Shown here: piece by piece, positions 1 to 9,424 of the stretch
Layout of the letters: every line of letters begins with the position of its first letter
Numbering within the stretch: the stretch's first letter is position 1
NCBI RefSeq assembly: GCF_904846605.1
Contig: NZ_CAJHBI010000018.1
Span: 1-64,000 of the forward strand
Source: Psychrobacter sp. 72-O-c
Lineage (GTDB): Bacteria; Pseudomonadota; Gammaproteobacteria; Pseudomonadales; Moraxellaceae
Direction: 5' to 3'
DNA length: 64,000 nucleotides
Program-made: the position numbers and the translations under genes
The notes under the pieces: model-generated
Database searches by the model: none
Seen by the model: only the letters and a program-made list of their open reading frames with translations
What the model was told of the DNA's origin: nothing

Positions 1-154
1 TAAGGAGACGTTGGCGAGCTCTGGGGTTACTCTCGGTCTTCGAGAGTTTGCCAAAGTCATGATCTTTTAGGGTATATGTTGGTATAGTCATAGCTGAATT
101 ATACTATATATTATGGGTTTGGTATAAAACGGACACACACATGAATTTGGATAA

Positions 155-233
155 CTGGCAAAAATTTTTCTCGCTTGCTGTGTGACTGCGTCACTTTTCG
201 AGCCTTCGAAAATTTCTTTCAGCTATCCTATAT
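155..233 (+). repeat. Dispersed intergenic repeat, copy A
   Basis: This copy aligns over about 80 bases with a second one at 30121-30205. Both begin CTGG, run through A/T blocks, and share a core reading TGCTGTG then CACTTTTCGA. The centre forms a hairpin: arm GTGAC at 182-186, loop TGC, arm GTCAC at 190-194. No coding potential is seen. It resembles small palindromic intergenic repeats, but I cannot assign it to a named family. Confidence 0.6.
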
Positions 234-315
234 CTGTTTTAAAACGGTTTAGCTATGTAGTCATTCTTGTATAAAGCTATTATATGAAATAACCATAAAG
301 GAGACTGTTTAAAGA

Positions 316-344
316 GTGTTCGACTCCCTTGTCCGCCAAAATTC
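316..344 (+). other. tRNA 3'-end-like fragment, possible attachment-site remnant
   Basis: The stretch contains a T-loop-like TTCGACT flanked by a partly complementary 5-base arm, followed by GTCCGCCA, as at the 3' end of a tRNA or tmRNA. No matching acceptor 5' strand (GGCGGAC), D arm or anticodon arm is present upstream, so it is not a functional tRNA. Such fragments are often left where an integrase has used a tRNA gene as its target. It may also be chance. Confidence 0.25.
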
Positions 345-384
345 AAAGTTCACAAAGCTTTGAAAGTCGCTCGTCTATCTTTAA

Positions 385-1197
385 CTAGCGAAACTGGCGT
401 TTAGTAAAGGTTGTTCCCGCTTCTTTGGCTTTTTTTACGGCAAGCTTACGGTTGCGCCCTAACATTAATTTAAGTTGCCACATTTTTTCTTTATATAACG
501 TCAGGGCCGATTGCTGATACATGGCATTCACGATACGCTTACTTGCCAGCACCGCATCGGGTGACCGCTGAGCAAACTCGGCGGCAAGGGTTTGCGCCTG
601 CTCTAATGGCGACTTGCTGCAATGGCTAATCAGTCCTAATTGCTTACCTTGTTCGCCATCTATAACACGAGCGCTCATTGCCAGCTCTTTTAATATGTCT
701 GCACGCACGACCCCAAACCCTGATTGAGTCAATCCCATATCTGGTACTAAGCCCCACTTCGCCTCCATAATAGCCAGCTTACAATCAGGGCTACTGATAC
801 GTACATCACAGGCTAATGCCAGTTGTAATCCTGCGCCGAGACAGTGGCCTTCTAGCACCGCAATAACCGGAACAGGAACATCACGCCAGATCAGACAGAC
901 CCGCTGAAATAGACTTTGACTTGGCTTAATTAGCTCCCATAATGCAGAGGCTTGATTTTTGGGCTGATTTAAATCACCCAAATCAATACCCGTACAAAAC
1001 GTACCTTCAGCGCCATCAAGAATAACTGCTCGTAAGGTTTTATCTTTGCTGATACGCCCTGCAACTACAATCAACTCACGCATCATCTCAAAGCTCATAG
1101 CATTTTTTTTCTGTGGACGACTTAGAGTGACGGTTAAGATATCTTGGGTAATACTGACTTGTAGAGTCTGATATTGATGAGTGGCGATAGCGTGCAT
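385..1197 (-). CDS. Enoyl-CoA hydratase/isomerase (crotonase) family protein
   Basis: A crotonase-fold protein of about 270 residues that would act on acyl-CoA thioesters in the cytosol. Visible hallmarks are the early LSRPQKKNAMS block, the oxyanion-hole region around GTFCTGIDLGDL, and the EGHCLGAGLQLALACD block that shapes the active site. The start chosen is the ATG at 1197, which has AAGGA a few bases upstream; a TTG seven codons earlier would also be open. It sits alone, 94 bases downstream of the convergently read end of nothing else and on the same strand as the sensor kinase. The substrate cannot be told from sequence; a 2-enoyl-CoA hydratase in fatty-acid or amino-acid catabolism is typical. 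Confidence 0.85.
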   Translation of the reverse strand: MHAIATHQYQTLQVSITQDILTVTLSRPQKKNAMSFEMMRELIVVAGRISKDKTLRAVILDGAEGTFCTGIDLGDLNQPKNQASALWELIKPSQSLFQRVCLIWRDVPVPVIAVLEGHCLGAGLQLALACDVRISSPDCKLAIMEAKWGLVPDMGLTQSGFGVVRADILKELAMSARVIDGEQGKQLGLISHCSKSPLEQAQTLAAEFAQRSPDAVLASKRIVNAMYQQSALTLYKEKMWQLKLMLGRNRKLAVKKAKEAGTTFTKRQFR

Positions 1198-1291
1198 AAC
1201 AGTCCTTAGGGATAACAATAAATAAATAATATTGAAGAATAAGATGACTTTTTAAGATAAGGATAAAGTTAAGACAAGGATAAAAATAATA

Positions 1292-4200
1292 TCAAATCAT
1301 TTTCCAAGTCATGTCATTTTCACTCAGACGATGATAGTTCAACTGCGAATACGGCGACAAATCAAGCGTTTGCAGATTGGTCAGTGCCAGTAACAAAGCT
1401 TCATAATAAGGTTTGAGCATAGCAATCTGTGCCGGCGTCGTATGTTGAATATTTAATAAGCATTTATCTTCTAAATTTTGGCTGGCTTGGCGCAGTTGTG
1501 GCACACCCGTATAGCGACTACCCCCTAAGATTCGATGGGCAATTTGCGCGAGCATGCTACGATCTCGGGCTTGCCACGCTTGGGTTAACACCTCTTTTTC
1601 ATCAGCAATAGTATCAAGCATCATGATAATGAGCTTGGCTGCAAGATCTGGCTTATTCGCTGAGCGGGTCAATGCATCTTGCCAGTTTAAAATATCTAAC
1701 GCCTCGATAGTATTTGTCTTTAAAGAAGTATCTTTTGGATTGCTCGATTTTGAGTCTATGCCCTCTATACTGCCTTCACCTTCTATAACGTCCGTTTTAG
1801 GACGGTCTAGCGTTTGGTATACTGGAGCTTTTAAGGGTGCTTGCCCCGATCTTTGATAGTGCAAATTTTCATAGCGCGGCTGGGTAGCACGCTGCGGCTC
1901 ACGTCTATAATCATCACGGGGCTGACTATCGCGCAAATAGTCATCACGGATTTTTTTTAGCGATAAGGGACGGGCTATCTTTTTATCTGCTTGAGCACCT
2001 ACTTGCTTGGTATGGGGAGCAACATCTATCCCATCATTATTTGCAACAGCCAATGAGTCAATAGTTTCAGCAGTATTAACAGTCATTAAGCCTTTATTAG
2101 GCGGTGAGAGATTTTGAGAACCGATAGTTTGCGGCGTGGTATTGGTGGGGGTTGCCGTTAGGCCTTGAGGCGTTGCCGTACGTCCAAGCCACTTTTGTAG
2201 AACTTGCAGCAGTTGCGGCTGGCTAATAGGTTTACCCACGTAATCATCAATGCCGCTGGCGATCAGCTTATCACGCTCATCGGACAACCCATGGGCGGTT
2301 AAGGCAATAATAGGAATACGAGTATCATCCACTTCGATTTTGCGAATTTGCTCCGCCGCTTCACGCCCTGACATCCGCGGCATCTGAATATCCATAAAGA
2401 TCAAGTCGATACTGTTTTTATTATCAGAACCAGTCTTATCTTCAGCGTTTACATCCGCAGTAGACAAAGGGTCCTTCGAGGTTTTGTTGACCTGCGCATG
2501 TGCTTGAGCTTTAGAAATTTGCGTTTTGTTTGACAGGCTTTGCTGGTTGGCTTTGGTTGCTTTTATATTTTTAGTTTGCTGCTTGCTGATGAGCTCTATG
2601 GCATCAAAACCACTATTGGCAGTGATGACCTGAATGCCAAGCTCACTGAGCAGAGCATCTAACACCAACAGATTGGGCAGGTGATCATCGACCGCCAGCA
2701 CAGTTACTCCTGTCCAGCGCGGTGCTTGGGTTTGTATCGGCGCACTAGATTTTTGAGTATCGAGCATGGCATAGAGTTGCCGCTTATCTAAGGGCTCATA
2801 TAATATATTGGCATGATAGCGATTTAATAGCGCTTGATCGGCGGCGACCTGATAACCAAATACGGCAAGCTTGCCTTGATAATGCAGGCGAATTTGTTTG
2901 AGCAGCGCCATCATATCGTCTTGAGTATCGTTATCGACGATCACCCAATCCCAATAGTTGCCTTGCTCTTTTAGCGATTCCAGCACACCCGGTAAGGAAT
3001 TAGCTTGGGTCAGCTTAATGGGTAGGTTTTGCAAACTGGCCTTAAGCACCTGCCTAGAAGCCGTATGATTGATCCATACCAAAACGTGAAACTCATCGCT
3101 GGCACTGGCAAGTGGAGCAAGCACAGGCAGCGCAATAGTTTGACCTGTGGCCGCCTCTAGCACATCAACATGCGCTGGCATCCGAAACCAAAACGTCGCC
3201 CCTTGATTGGCAATGTTCTCTTGTGCATTATCATAAAAACCAATATCACCGCCCATAAGCCGCGTTAATTGCTTGGATATTACTAGGCCCAATCCTGTGC
3301 CGCCGTATTGGCGCGTAATAGATGGATCACCTTGGCTAAAGCTTTGAAACAGCATTTTTTGATCGGCGGCCGAGATACCTTTGCCACTATCTTGCACGCT
3401 AATCATCAAATAATTATCGCGATGATCATCCAAACCAACGCGCACTACCACATCACCACCATCGGTGAATTTAATCGCGTTACCAACGATATTGGTCAGC
3501 ACTTGCTTAAGGCGCAGTGCATCGCCAACAATACGCATCGGTACATCGTTATAGAACAGCACCGCCATCCGCAAGCCTTTTTCTGCAGTGACTGGCGAGA
3601 ACATATCGACCACATCATAGATAGTGTCGTACAGATCAAACTCATGACGATCAAGCACCAACTTACCGGCTTCAATCTTTGAAAAATCCAGAACATCATT
3701 GACCAATGCTAATAAGTGCGCAGAAGATTTACGAATGGTTTGCACATATAGATCTTGCTCAGCATTCAGCTCGCCGTGGCGTGCCAGCAAATTAATAAAA
3801 CCATCAATGCTGTTCAGCGGGGTACGCAGCTCATGGCTGATATTGGCCAAAAACGCAGATTTAGCTTGGCTGGTTGAGATTGCAGCATCACGCGCATCTC
3901 GAATTGAGATGTTTTGCATTTCCATCTCATCAAACGCCAGACGTAAATCATCTTCGGTTTGTTCCGCATGGTCTTTGAGCTCTTGAAAGCTGCTATGTAG
4001 ACGGCGTAAGGTTCTGACTAAATCTTGCTGCAATAAGTTCAGTTCCCCATCAGTCTCAACGGGAACGGGTTTATAGAGATTATCGACATGGGTACGTTGT
4101 AGCTGCAAACGCAGCTCATAAATCGGCGCAATCCAGCGTTTGGCGTAGATATTTAAGCTCAGTAATAAGATTAAAATAGTGATCAAACCAGTAATGACCA

Positions 4201-4987
4201 GTGCCATAGCGATACGATAGCGCGCGATATACAGCGGCTCGTTGTCCATATCGACCAATAGCCATAGCCTTTGACCTTCAAAATTGCCCAGTACACTGCC
4301 ATAAGCCGTACCGATAGGGGTGGCTTGTTGCGATAAGAAGCGCTGCGACGCATCTATTAGAGGCCACGGCTCATTAACCCCATAGCCCACCGTAGCGAGT
4401 AGTTGATTGTTCTCATTGATAATAGCAATACGCTGTACATGCTGCTCAGACTGCATACGACTGAGTCTTTCGCGAATCGACACGAGGCTTGCTACGGCTC
4501 CTTGCCGCGCAAGCTCTGTACTGTCTTGACTCTCATCGACAACGACTGTACTTGATTGTGCAGAAGTAGACATGCCTCCTAATATTTCTTCTGAGAGCGC
4601 GGTACTGCCCAAGCTACCGAAGCTTGTACCAATATAGTGATCTGAGTGCACCTGTGATAAGGGTAGATGCTCAGCGGGTATACCCTTATCAAGCGCGGCT
4701 TGACTAGCCGCTGCCATATTATCGATAAGGTTCTGAGCATTTTCCTCGTTTGCTTTTGACTGCTGCTTTTGTTGCAGCAATAATTCAGGAATAAGCTCAG
4801 TAACCATCGGTTTATAGCGGATTAAGAACGCTTCTGCTAAAGCTTCTTGCTCTGAATTACTGGCTCGCATGGTCTCATAGAATACTAAGATGCCACCGAC
4901 TGCTGCCAACACACAAATCGGCAAAAACACCAATATAATCAACTGGCCATAGGCGCTACTAGTATCGAAGCGTTTTTTGTATGCCAT
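1292..4987 (-). CDS. gacS: Hybrid sensor histidine kinase of the GacS/BarA type
   Basis: A tripartite hybrid kinase of 1231 residues from the ATG at 4987 (a GTG six codons earlier is open). Order: membrane segment near residues 15-40, an extracytoplasmic region of about 200 residues, a second membrane segment near 260, HAMP, HisKA with His385 in SHELRTPLNS, an HATPase with the NAIKFT and GGTGLGL boxes, a degenerate inner receiver-like stretch, a receiver with Asp866 in FMDIQMP, and a C-terminal HPt with His1151 in AHRILGGSRYTG. In Pseudomonas and relatives GacS passes phosphate to GacA, which drives small RNAs; no gacA lies in this window. Odd: about 55 low-complexity residues are inserted inside the last receiver (2416-2587), and a polar linker separates it from HPt. 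Confidence 0.9.
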   Translation of the reverse strand: MAYKKRFDTSSAYGQLIILVFLPICVLAAVGGILVFYETMRASNSEQEALAEAFLIRYKPMVTELIPELLLQQKQQSKANEENAQNLIDNMAAASQAALDKGIPAEHLPLSQVHSDHYIGTSFGSLGSTALSEEILGGMSTSAQSSTVVVDESQDSTELARQGAVASLVSIRERLSRMQSEQHVQRIAIINENNQLLATVGYGVNEPWPLIDASQRFLSQQATPIGTAYGSVLGNFEGQRLWLLVDMDNEPLYIARYRIAMALVITGLITILILLLSLNIYAKRWIAPIYELRLQLQRTHVDNLYKPVPVETDGELNLLQQDLVRTLRRLHSSFQELKDHAEQTEDDLRLAFDEMEMQNISIRDARDAAISTSQAKSAFLANISHELRTPLNSIDGFINLLARHGELNAEQDLYVQTIRKSSAHLLALVNDVLDFSKIEAGKLVLDRHEFDLYDTIYDVVDMFSPVTAEKGLRMAVLFYNDVPMRIVGDALRLKQVLTNIVGNAIKFTDGGDVVVRVGLDDHRDNYLMISVQDSGKGISAADQKMLFQSFSQGDPSITRQYGGTGLGLVISKQLTRLMGGDIGFYDNAQENIANQGATFWFRMPAHVDVLEAATGQTIALPVLAPLASASDEFHVLVWINHTASRQVLKASLQNLPIKLTQANSLPGVLESLKEQGNYWDWVIVDNDTQDDMMALLKQIRLHYQGKLAVFGYQVAADQALLNRYHANILYEPLDKRQLYAMLDTQKSSAPIQTQAPRWTGVTVLAVDDHLPNLLVLDALLSELGIQVITANSGFDAIELISKQQTKNIKATKANQQSLSNKTQISKAQAHAQVNKTSKDPLSTADVNAEDKTGSDNKNSIDLIFMDIQMPRMSGREAAEQIRKIEVDDTRIPIIALTAHGLSDERDKLIASGIDDYVGKPISQPQLLQVLQKWLGRTATPQGLTATPTNTTPQTIGSQNLSPPNKGLMTVNTAETIDSLAVANNDGIDVAPHTKQVGAQADKKIARPLSLKKIRDDYLRDSQPRDDYRREPQRATQPRYENLHYQRSGQAPLKAPVYQTLDRPKTDVIEGEGSIEGIDSKSSNPKDTSLKTNTIEALDILNWQDALTRSANKPDLAAKLIIMMLDTIADEKEVLTQAWQARDRSMLAQIAHRILGGSRYTGVPQLRQASQNLEDKCLLNIQHTTPAQIAMLKPYYEALLLALTNLQTLDLSPYSQLNYHRLSENDMTWKMI

Positions 4988-5601
4988 GCTAGATTTAAAC
5001 CCCACTATCGTTTATACCGTTTATATATAGCAGCTGTAGATCGCTGTTCCTATATAGCTAACTGTCTAAATATTGTAGGTATTTTAACAGCATTTATAAG
5101 TGTAAGTGCTACCAATGCAGTTTGGTGAAAATAAATAAGCGACATGCGCGTTTGCAAACAATGGAGTCTTTCTTGTATTAGAGGTTGTCTTTACTGAAGC
5201 TCATATATTGGCTTAGTATTCGAACGGCTATAGAGTACTTTGAGGTTAATGGTTAATTTTGAAAAGCAATCTAGTTGCCCAGATTTTTTAAACCCTTTTT
5301 TAAACAGGGTCTATTTACCAATAAATATTGATGCGATAAGCGCAGTTGAAAACAAAATGATATAATGGCGCTACTTTTTATTTGCCGCAATAAAGTCGTT
5401 CCAGTAGTATCGTCTCAACCTATTATTGTGGTCATACGTTTCTATAGCAACCCTTAAAATTGTTAGCTAAAAACCATCATTTAAGAACTATCATCAAATA
5501 TTAAGATGACTTCTTGAGCATTAAGCTATTACTTAAGAAACTATTACTTAAGAAGCTTCCATTTAAAAACCGTTATCTAAAATAATCAACAAGGATGCCT
5601 T
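4988..5601. other. Divergent intergenic region, gacS-cysM
   Basis: Holds the upstream sequences of two divergent genes. For cysM, an extended -10 (TGA-TATAAT) is at 5358-5366, giving a leader of about 230 bases. Near the end of that leader the 14-base unit at 5526-5539 is repeated at 5541-5554, with looser versions on either side. No coding frame or structured RNA was recognised. Confidence 0.5.
5358..5366 (+). promoter_or_regulatory. Candidate extended -10 promoter for cysM
   Basis: TGA-TATAAT matches the extended -10 consensus TGnTATAAT. No good -35 hexamer is seen at 17 bases, as is usual for extended -10 promoters. It lies about 235 bases before the cysM start and points toward it. Confidence 0.45.
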
Positions 5602-6600
5602 ATGTCGTCTACGACCCCGTCAAACGCTAACTTTATCACTCAAGTCGCTGATCTTGCTGATTGCGTTGGTCAGACGCCCTTGGTCCAACTACAGCGTTTG
5701 CCTGAACAAGAGCAAATTACCAATGGTGCGGTGTTGTTGGCCAAGCTTGAAGGCAATAATCCTGCCGGTTCCGTTAAAGATCGCCCTGCTTTTAATATGA
5801 TTTATCAAGCGGAACAACGCGGTGATATCAAGCCTGGTGACACCTTGATTGAAGCAACCAGTGGCAACACTGGTATTGCTCTTGCGATGGTAGCCGCCAT
5901 GCGCGGTTATCCAATAACGCTACTAATGCCAACCAAATCAACCCAAGAGCGCAAAGATGCCATGACGGCATATGGAGCTACTTTAATCGAAGTTGATGAA
6001 GGCATGGAAGCGGCACGTGATTTAGCGTTAAAGATGCAAGATAACGGTTTAGGTATCGTACTAGATCAGTTTAATAATCCTGATAATAAGCAGGCACATT
6101 ACCTTACTACAGGTCCTGAGCTATGGGCGCAAACCGACGGCAAGATCACTCACTTTATCAGCTCTATGGGGACTACAGGCACCATTATGGGTGTCTCGCA
6201 ATATTTAAAAGAACAAAATCCAGAGGTCAAAATTATTGGCCTCCAGCCTGATGAGGAAGCCTCTATTGCGGGCATCCGCCGCTGGCCTGCTGCTTACATG
6301 CCCGGTATCTTTGAGGCTGATGCCGTCGATGAGATGATGGATATTGATCAGTATATTGCCGAAGTTTATATGCGTAAACTTGCCAAAAATGAGGGTATTT
6401 TTGCGGGGGTATCCTCAGGAGCCGCTGCGTGGGCAGCCGTGCAAGTTGCCAAAGCCAACCCTAACGCGGTGATTGCCTTTATCGTCTGTGACCGCGGTGA
6501 TCGTTATTTATCGACTGGTTTATATAATGTTGATGACAGTCTTGATGATACTACTCTTAATAACAGTATTAGTGACAATATAAATGACAATACCAAATAA
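5602..6600 (+). CDS. cysM: Cysteine synthase B (O-acetylserine sulfhydrylase B)
   Basis: A PLP enzyme that makes cysteine from O-acetylserine and sulfide or thiosulfate. Lys59 in NNPAGSVKDRP is the expected Schiff-base lysine, TSGNTGIALA is the substrate-loop motif, and SSMGTTGTIMGV is the phosphate-binding loop. RRWPAAYMPGIF and the VCDRGDRYLST block near the C-terminus fit CysM rather than CysK. The ATG at 5602 has AAGGA ten bases before it. The last roughly 25 residues are an Asp/Asn-rich tail beyond the usual end of the family. The next gene starts 29 bases downstream on the same strand. Confidence 0.95.
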   Translation: MSSTTPSNANFITQVADLADCVGQTPLVQLQRLPEQEQITNGAVLLAKLEGNNPAGSVKDRPAFNMIYQAEQRGDIKPGDTLIEATSGNTGIALAMVAAMRGYPITLLMPTKSTQERKDAMTAYGATLIEVDEGMEAARDLALKMQDNGLGIVLDQFNNPDNKQAHYLTTGPELWAQTDGKITHFISSMGTTGTIMGVSQYLKEQNPEVKIIGLQPDEEASIAGIRRWPAAYMPGIFEADAVDEMMDIDQYIAEVYMRKLAKNEGIFAGVSSGAAAWAAVQVAKANPNAVIAFIVCDRGDRYLSTGLYNVDDSLDDTTLNNSISDNINDNTK

Positions 6601-6629
6601 GCGTAACAAACGATAGCTCAGGATTATTT

Positions 6630-7454
6630 ATGCCACATGCCTTACCTTGCAACCCGATATTGGTCTTCGATATTGAGACAGTAGCGGATACCGATGCCGC
6701 CCGCCGTATCTATCCGCAATTGGCTGATTTAAACGATGCTGATGCCATGAGCGCATTGCAAGCGATTCGTATCCAAGAAGCGGGACATGATTTTATGCGG
6801 CTGCCACTTCAGCGTATTGTCTGTATCTCTGCGCTATATATCAAGGACGGTCAGCTCTCTTTGTTTTCCTTGACCGCGGACAAGTTTAGTGAAAAGGACA
6901 TTCTTGCCAAATTTTTTCGAGCATTTGGCGATATTGATAACTTGCCACAGCTGATCAGTTGGAATGGCTCAGGGTTCGACATCCCTGTACTTATTTACCG
7001 CGCCATGCAGTACGATTTGTCAGCGCCTTGGCTGTTTGAAGAAGGCGCACGTATTAAAAACATGCGTTTTGACAATTATGTTAACCGTTTCCAAACCAAA
7101 CACCTTGATTTGATGGACAGATTTAGCCAATACGGTGCCAGTCGGCGTGAAGCGATGGACATAGTCGCCAGTCTATATGGTCTACCGGGCAAAACTGATG
7201 TTGACGGTAGTATGGTCGGTGAGCTCGTTGCCAACGAAGAATGGCAAACACTATCTATATACTGCGAGTCTGACGTGATGAATACTTGGCTGATTTATCT
7301 ACGCTGGCTGCGTCTAACCGGACAGCTTTCATCGCCATCTTTTGATTATTGGCAGCAGCAAAGCCGCAATTACATAGCCAAATTCACTCAAGCGGATGGT
7401 AGCTTACGACATCAAGAATTTATTGCTGATTGGACGTCATCGCCTGCATCATAA
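6630..7454 (+). CDS. Predicted PolB-like 3'-5' exonuclease
   Basis: A DEDDy-type exonuclease standing alone without a polymerase. Exo I is FDIETVAD near residues 13-20 (acidic pair D and E), Exo II is SWNGSGFDIP near 112, and Exo III is YCESDVMNTW near 210, where the Y, D arrangement gives the DEDDy class. At 274 residues it has the size of the free-standing family related to the proofreading domain of DNA polymerase B. It would trim single-stranded DNA or RNA ends. It follows cysM by 29 bases and precedes rlmD by 81, so the three may be co-transcribed. Confidence 0.85.
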   Translation: MPHALPCNPILVFDIETVADTDAARRIYPQLADLNDADAMSALQAIRIQEAGHDFMRLPLQRIVCISALYIKDGQLSLFSLTADKFSEKDILAKFFRAFGDIDNLPQLISWNGSGFDIPVLIYRAMQYDLSAPWLFEEGARIKNMRFDNYVNRFQTKHLDLMDRFSQYGASRREAMDIVASLYGLPGKTDVDGSMVGELVANEEWQTLSIYCESDVMNTWLIYLRWLRLTGQLSSPSFDYWQQQSRNYIAKFTQADGSLRHQEFIADWTSSPAS

Positions 7455-7470
7455 GTACTGACATTATAGG

Positions 7471-7492
7471 AGCTGATAGTTATCAGCGCCCT
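7471..7492 (+). terminator. Possible weak terminator after the exonuclease gene
   Basis: GCTGATA-GT-TATCAGC forms a short 7-bp hairpin followed by a C/T-rich stretch with only three consecutive T. It could slow RNA polymerase or simply be a hairpin. Confidence 0.3.
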
Positions 7493-7535
7493 TTATTCCC
7501 TTTTATTATTTCTCATTTATTGTTAAGGCAGGTTT

Positions 7536-9077
7536 ATGCAACCCACCGATTCTAAGACTTCTACAGCACATGACACTACTCAACAAACCAGCGACACTCA
7601 AACCATTACGGTTCCGCCTAATAAGAAAAAATCCAAACCCTCATCAAAGACGCGCAGACGTCTAAAAGAGGCGCAACCCCTACCCTTTACTATTGATGGC
7701 CTATCGCATGATGGACGCGGCGTTGCAGTATATGGCAATGGCTGGGGCGAGGAAGACGGTCATGTAGAGGACAAACATGGCAAAAAAATCTTTGTCAGCT
7801 TTGCCTTGCCAGGTGAAAGCGTTGACGTCAAGCTGACCAACAGCCGCACTAGCTTTGAAGAAGGCGATGCGCTTAACGTTACTGCCAATCCTAATCCTGA
7901 GCGCGCCGTGCCGCCCTGCCCGCACTTTGGGGTTTGCGGTGGTTGCAACTTGCAACATTGGCAGCCTGATGCACAAATTAATTTTAAGCAGTCAGTGCTT
8001 GCCGAGATGTTGACGCACCAAGCGGACACGCAGCCTGATACGTGGCTGGCGCCAGTGGTCGGTGATCGACTGGGTTATCGTACTAAGGCGAGAATGGGTG
8101 TGCGCTATGTCGCTAAAAAAGAAACCGCGTTAGTCGGCTTTCGTGAGCGTTCAAGTAATTTCTTAGCTGAGCTGAATGAATGTCATATCTTAGACCCCCG
8201 TATCGGTTTTGAGATTGAAAACTTAAAGGCGCTGATCAGCTCGCTTGAAGCCCGCAGTCAAATTGCCCAGCTTGAACTGGCAATGGGTGAATACTTGCCA
8301 GAACTGCCTGATGGCAACCAACCGGTGGCATTGATTGTACGTAATCTATCGCCTTTATCAGACAGTGATGTGGACAAACTAAAAGTCTTTTTTGCTGCAC
8401 GTAACTGGCAGTTATACTTACAATCTAAAGGCGTTGATAGCATCAAGCGCATTGCCCTAACGGATAATGATGATATGAGCCAGCAATTTGGTCGCTTGTA
8501 CTACCAATTGCCCGAGTATGATTTGACTTTCGAATTTATTCCTACTGACTTTACCCAAGTAAATTTGTCCGTCAATCGAGAAATGACTAAGTTAGCTTGT
8601 GATTTATTGGACTTAAAAGCGGGTGAGCGAGTATTGGATTTATTTAGTGGTTTGGGTAATTTTAGTTTGCCGATGGCACGCTTGGTTGGTGAAACCGGCA
8701 CGGTAGTTGGGGTTGAAGGTAGCGAGGCGATGACTCTACGTGCTGCTGAAAATGCTCGTCGCAATGGCATTTATAATACCGAGTTTTATAGCCAGGATTT
8801 GACTCAAGACTGTACCGATCAGCCGTGGGCCAACCAAGGATTTGATGCGCTACTCATCGATCCACCGCGCTCTGGGGCTTGGGAAATTATGCAATATTTG
8901 CCTAAGTTTAACGCTGAGCGTATTGTTTATGTCTCGTGCAATCCAGCCACTTTAGCACGTGATACCAAGGCGTTACTTGAACAAGGCTACCGTCTGACCC
9001 ACGCTGGTGTCATGGATATGTTTTGTCATACGGGTCACGTTGAGTCGATTGCACGCTTCGAGAAGCTATCCGTTTAG
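7536..9077 (+). CDS. rlmD: 23S rRNA (uracil-1939-C5)-methyltransferase RlmD
   Basis: An SAM-dependent RNA m5U methyltransferase that modifies U1939 of 23S rRNA. Residues about 45-115 form the TRAM RNA-binding domain. Cys128, Cys134 and Cys137 ([10 protein letters not shown]), with a fourth Cys in LNECHIL, would bind the 4Fe-4S cluster of this family. SAM binds at [20 protein letters not shown] is the catalytic-loop motif, and Cys468 in [12 protein letters not shown] is the expected nucleophile. The protein is about 80 residues longer than E. coli RlmD, mostly a Thr/Lys-rich N-terminal tail that may help bind rRNA. Confidence 0.95.
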   Translation: MQPTDSKTSTAHDTTQQTSDTQTITVPPNKKKSKPSSKTRRRLKEAQPLPFTIDGLSHDGRGVAVYGNGWGEEDGHVEDKHGKKIFVSFALPGESVDVKLTNSRTSFEEGDALNVTANPNPERAVPPCPHFGVCGGCNLQHWQPDAQINFKQSVLAEMLTHQADTQPDTWLAPVVGDRLGYRTKARMGVRYVAKKETALVGFRERSSNFLAELNECHILDPRIGFEIENLKALISSLEARSQIAQLELAMGEYLPELPDGNQPVALIVRNLSPLSDSDVDKLKVFFAARNWQLYLQSKGVDSIKRIALTDNDDMSQQFGRLYYQLPEYDLTFEFIPTDFTQVNLSVNREMTKLACDLLDLKAGERVLDLFSGLGNFSLPMARLVGETGTVVGVEGSEAMTLRAAENARRNGIYNTEFYSQDLTQDCTDQPWANQGFDALLIDPPRSGAWEIMQYLPKFNAERIVYVSCNPATLARDTKALLEQGYRLTHAGVMDMFCHTGHVESIARFEKLSV

Positions 9078-9424
9078 TTACAGTTTTAAAAAAAATAGAT
9101 TAAAGCCCATTAGTCAAGCGGCTATTATGTTACCCTCACCTATATTAACATTACAGAGCTCTGCTTGATTTGTAGCGTGTAGTTGAGATAATAATTGCCT
9201 ACTGGCTTATGCATTTTTTGCTCAAAATATGACAAAGAATGTGGTAAATATTGGGATCTATAGCCTTATAAATACTAGGTATTCGCCTTTATATCAGCTG
9301 CTAAAAAATGGACTTTTTGGCGGCTATGTTGATTTATATTTGATAGTTTATGAGATATAAATCAGGGGTTGCACGTGGCGAGTGAGGTCATAAATAATTC
9401 AAAAATAGCTAAGAGGAATCGGCT
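9078..9424. other. Intergenic region upstream of relA
   Basis: AT-rich, no coding frame. The end provides the relA ribosome-binding site (AAGAGGAA, eight bases before ATG). I see no clear consensus promoter, terminator or structured RNA in the rest. Confidence 0.5.

Larger units (their letters stand above)
1..384. other. Intergenic leader with stem-loops, no gene seen
   Basis: No convincing coding frame is visible. The stretch holds a stem-loop at 11-54 (inner arms 29-35 and 41-47, outer arms TTGGC and GCCAA), a dispersed-repeat copy at 155-233, and a tRNA-3'-end-like sequence at about 316-344. The left window edge cuts off whatever lies before, so the outer stem-loop may belong to an upstream gene. 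It could be ordinary intergenic DNA or the end of an inserted element; nothing here decides between these. Confidence 0.5.

Noticed and set aside
5-20. Start of a tRNA-Ser (GGAGACG at the left edge)
   Set aside because: The matching CGTCTCC acceptor arm and the rest of the cloverleaf do not follow.
3308-3682. Open frame antisense to the GacS kinase domain
   Set aside because: It is a shadow of a strongly conserved coding region, has no ribosome-binding site of note and no recognisable product. Similar antisense frames elsewhere (for example inside smc, liuD and ygiQ) were rejected for the same reason.
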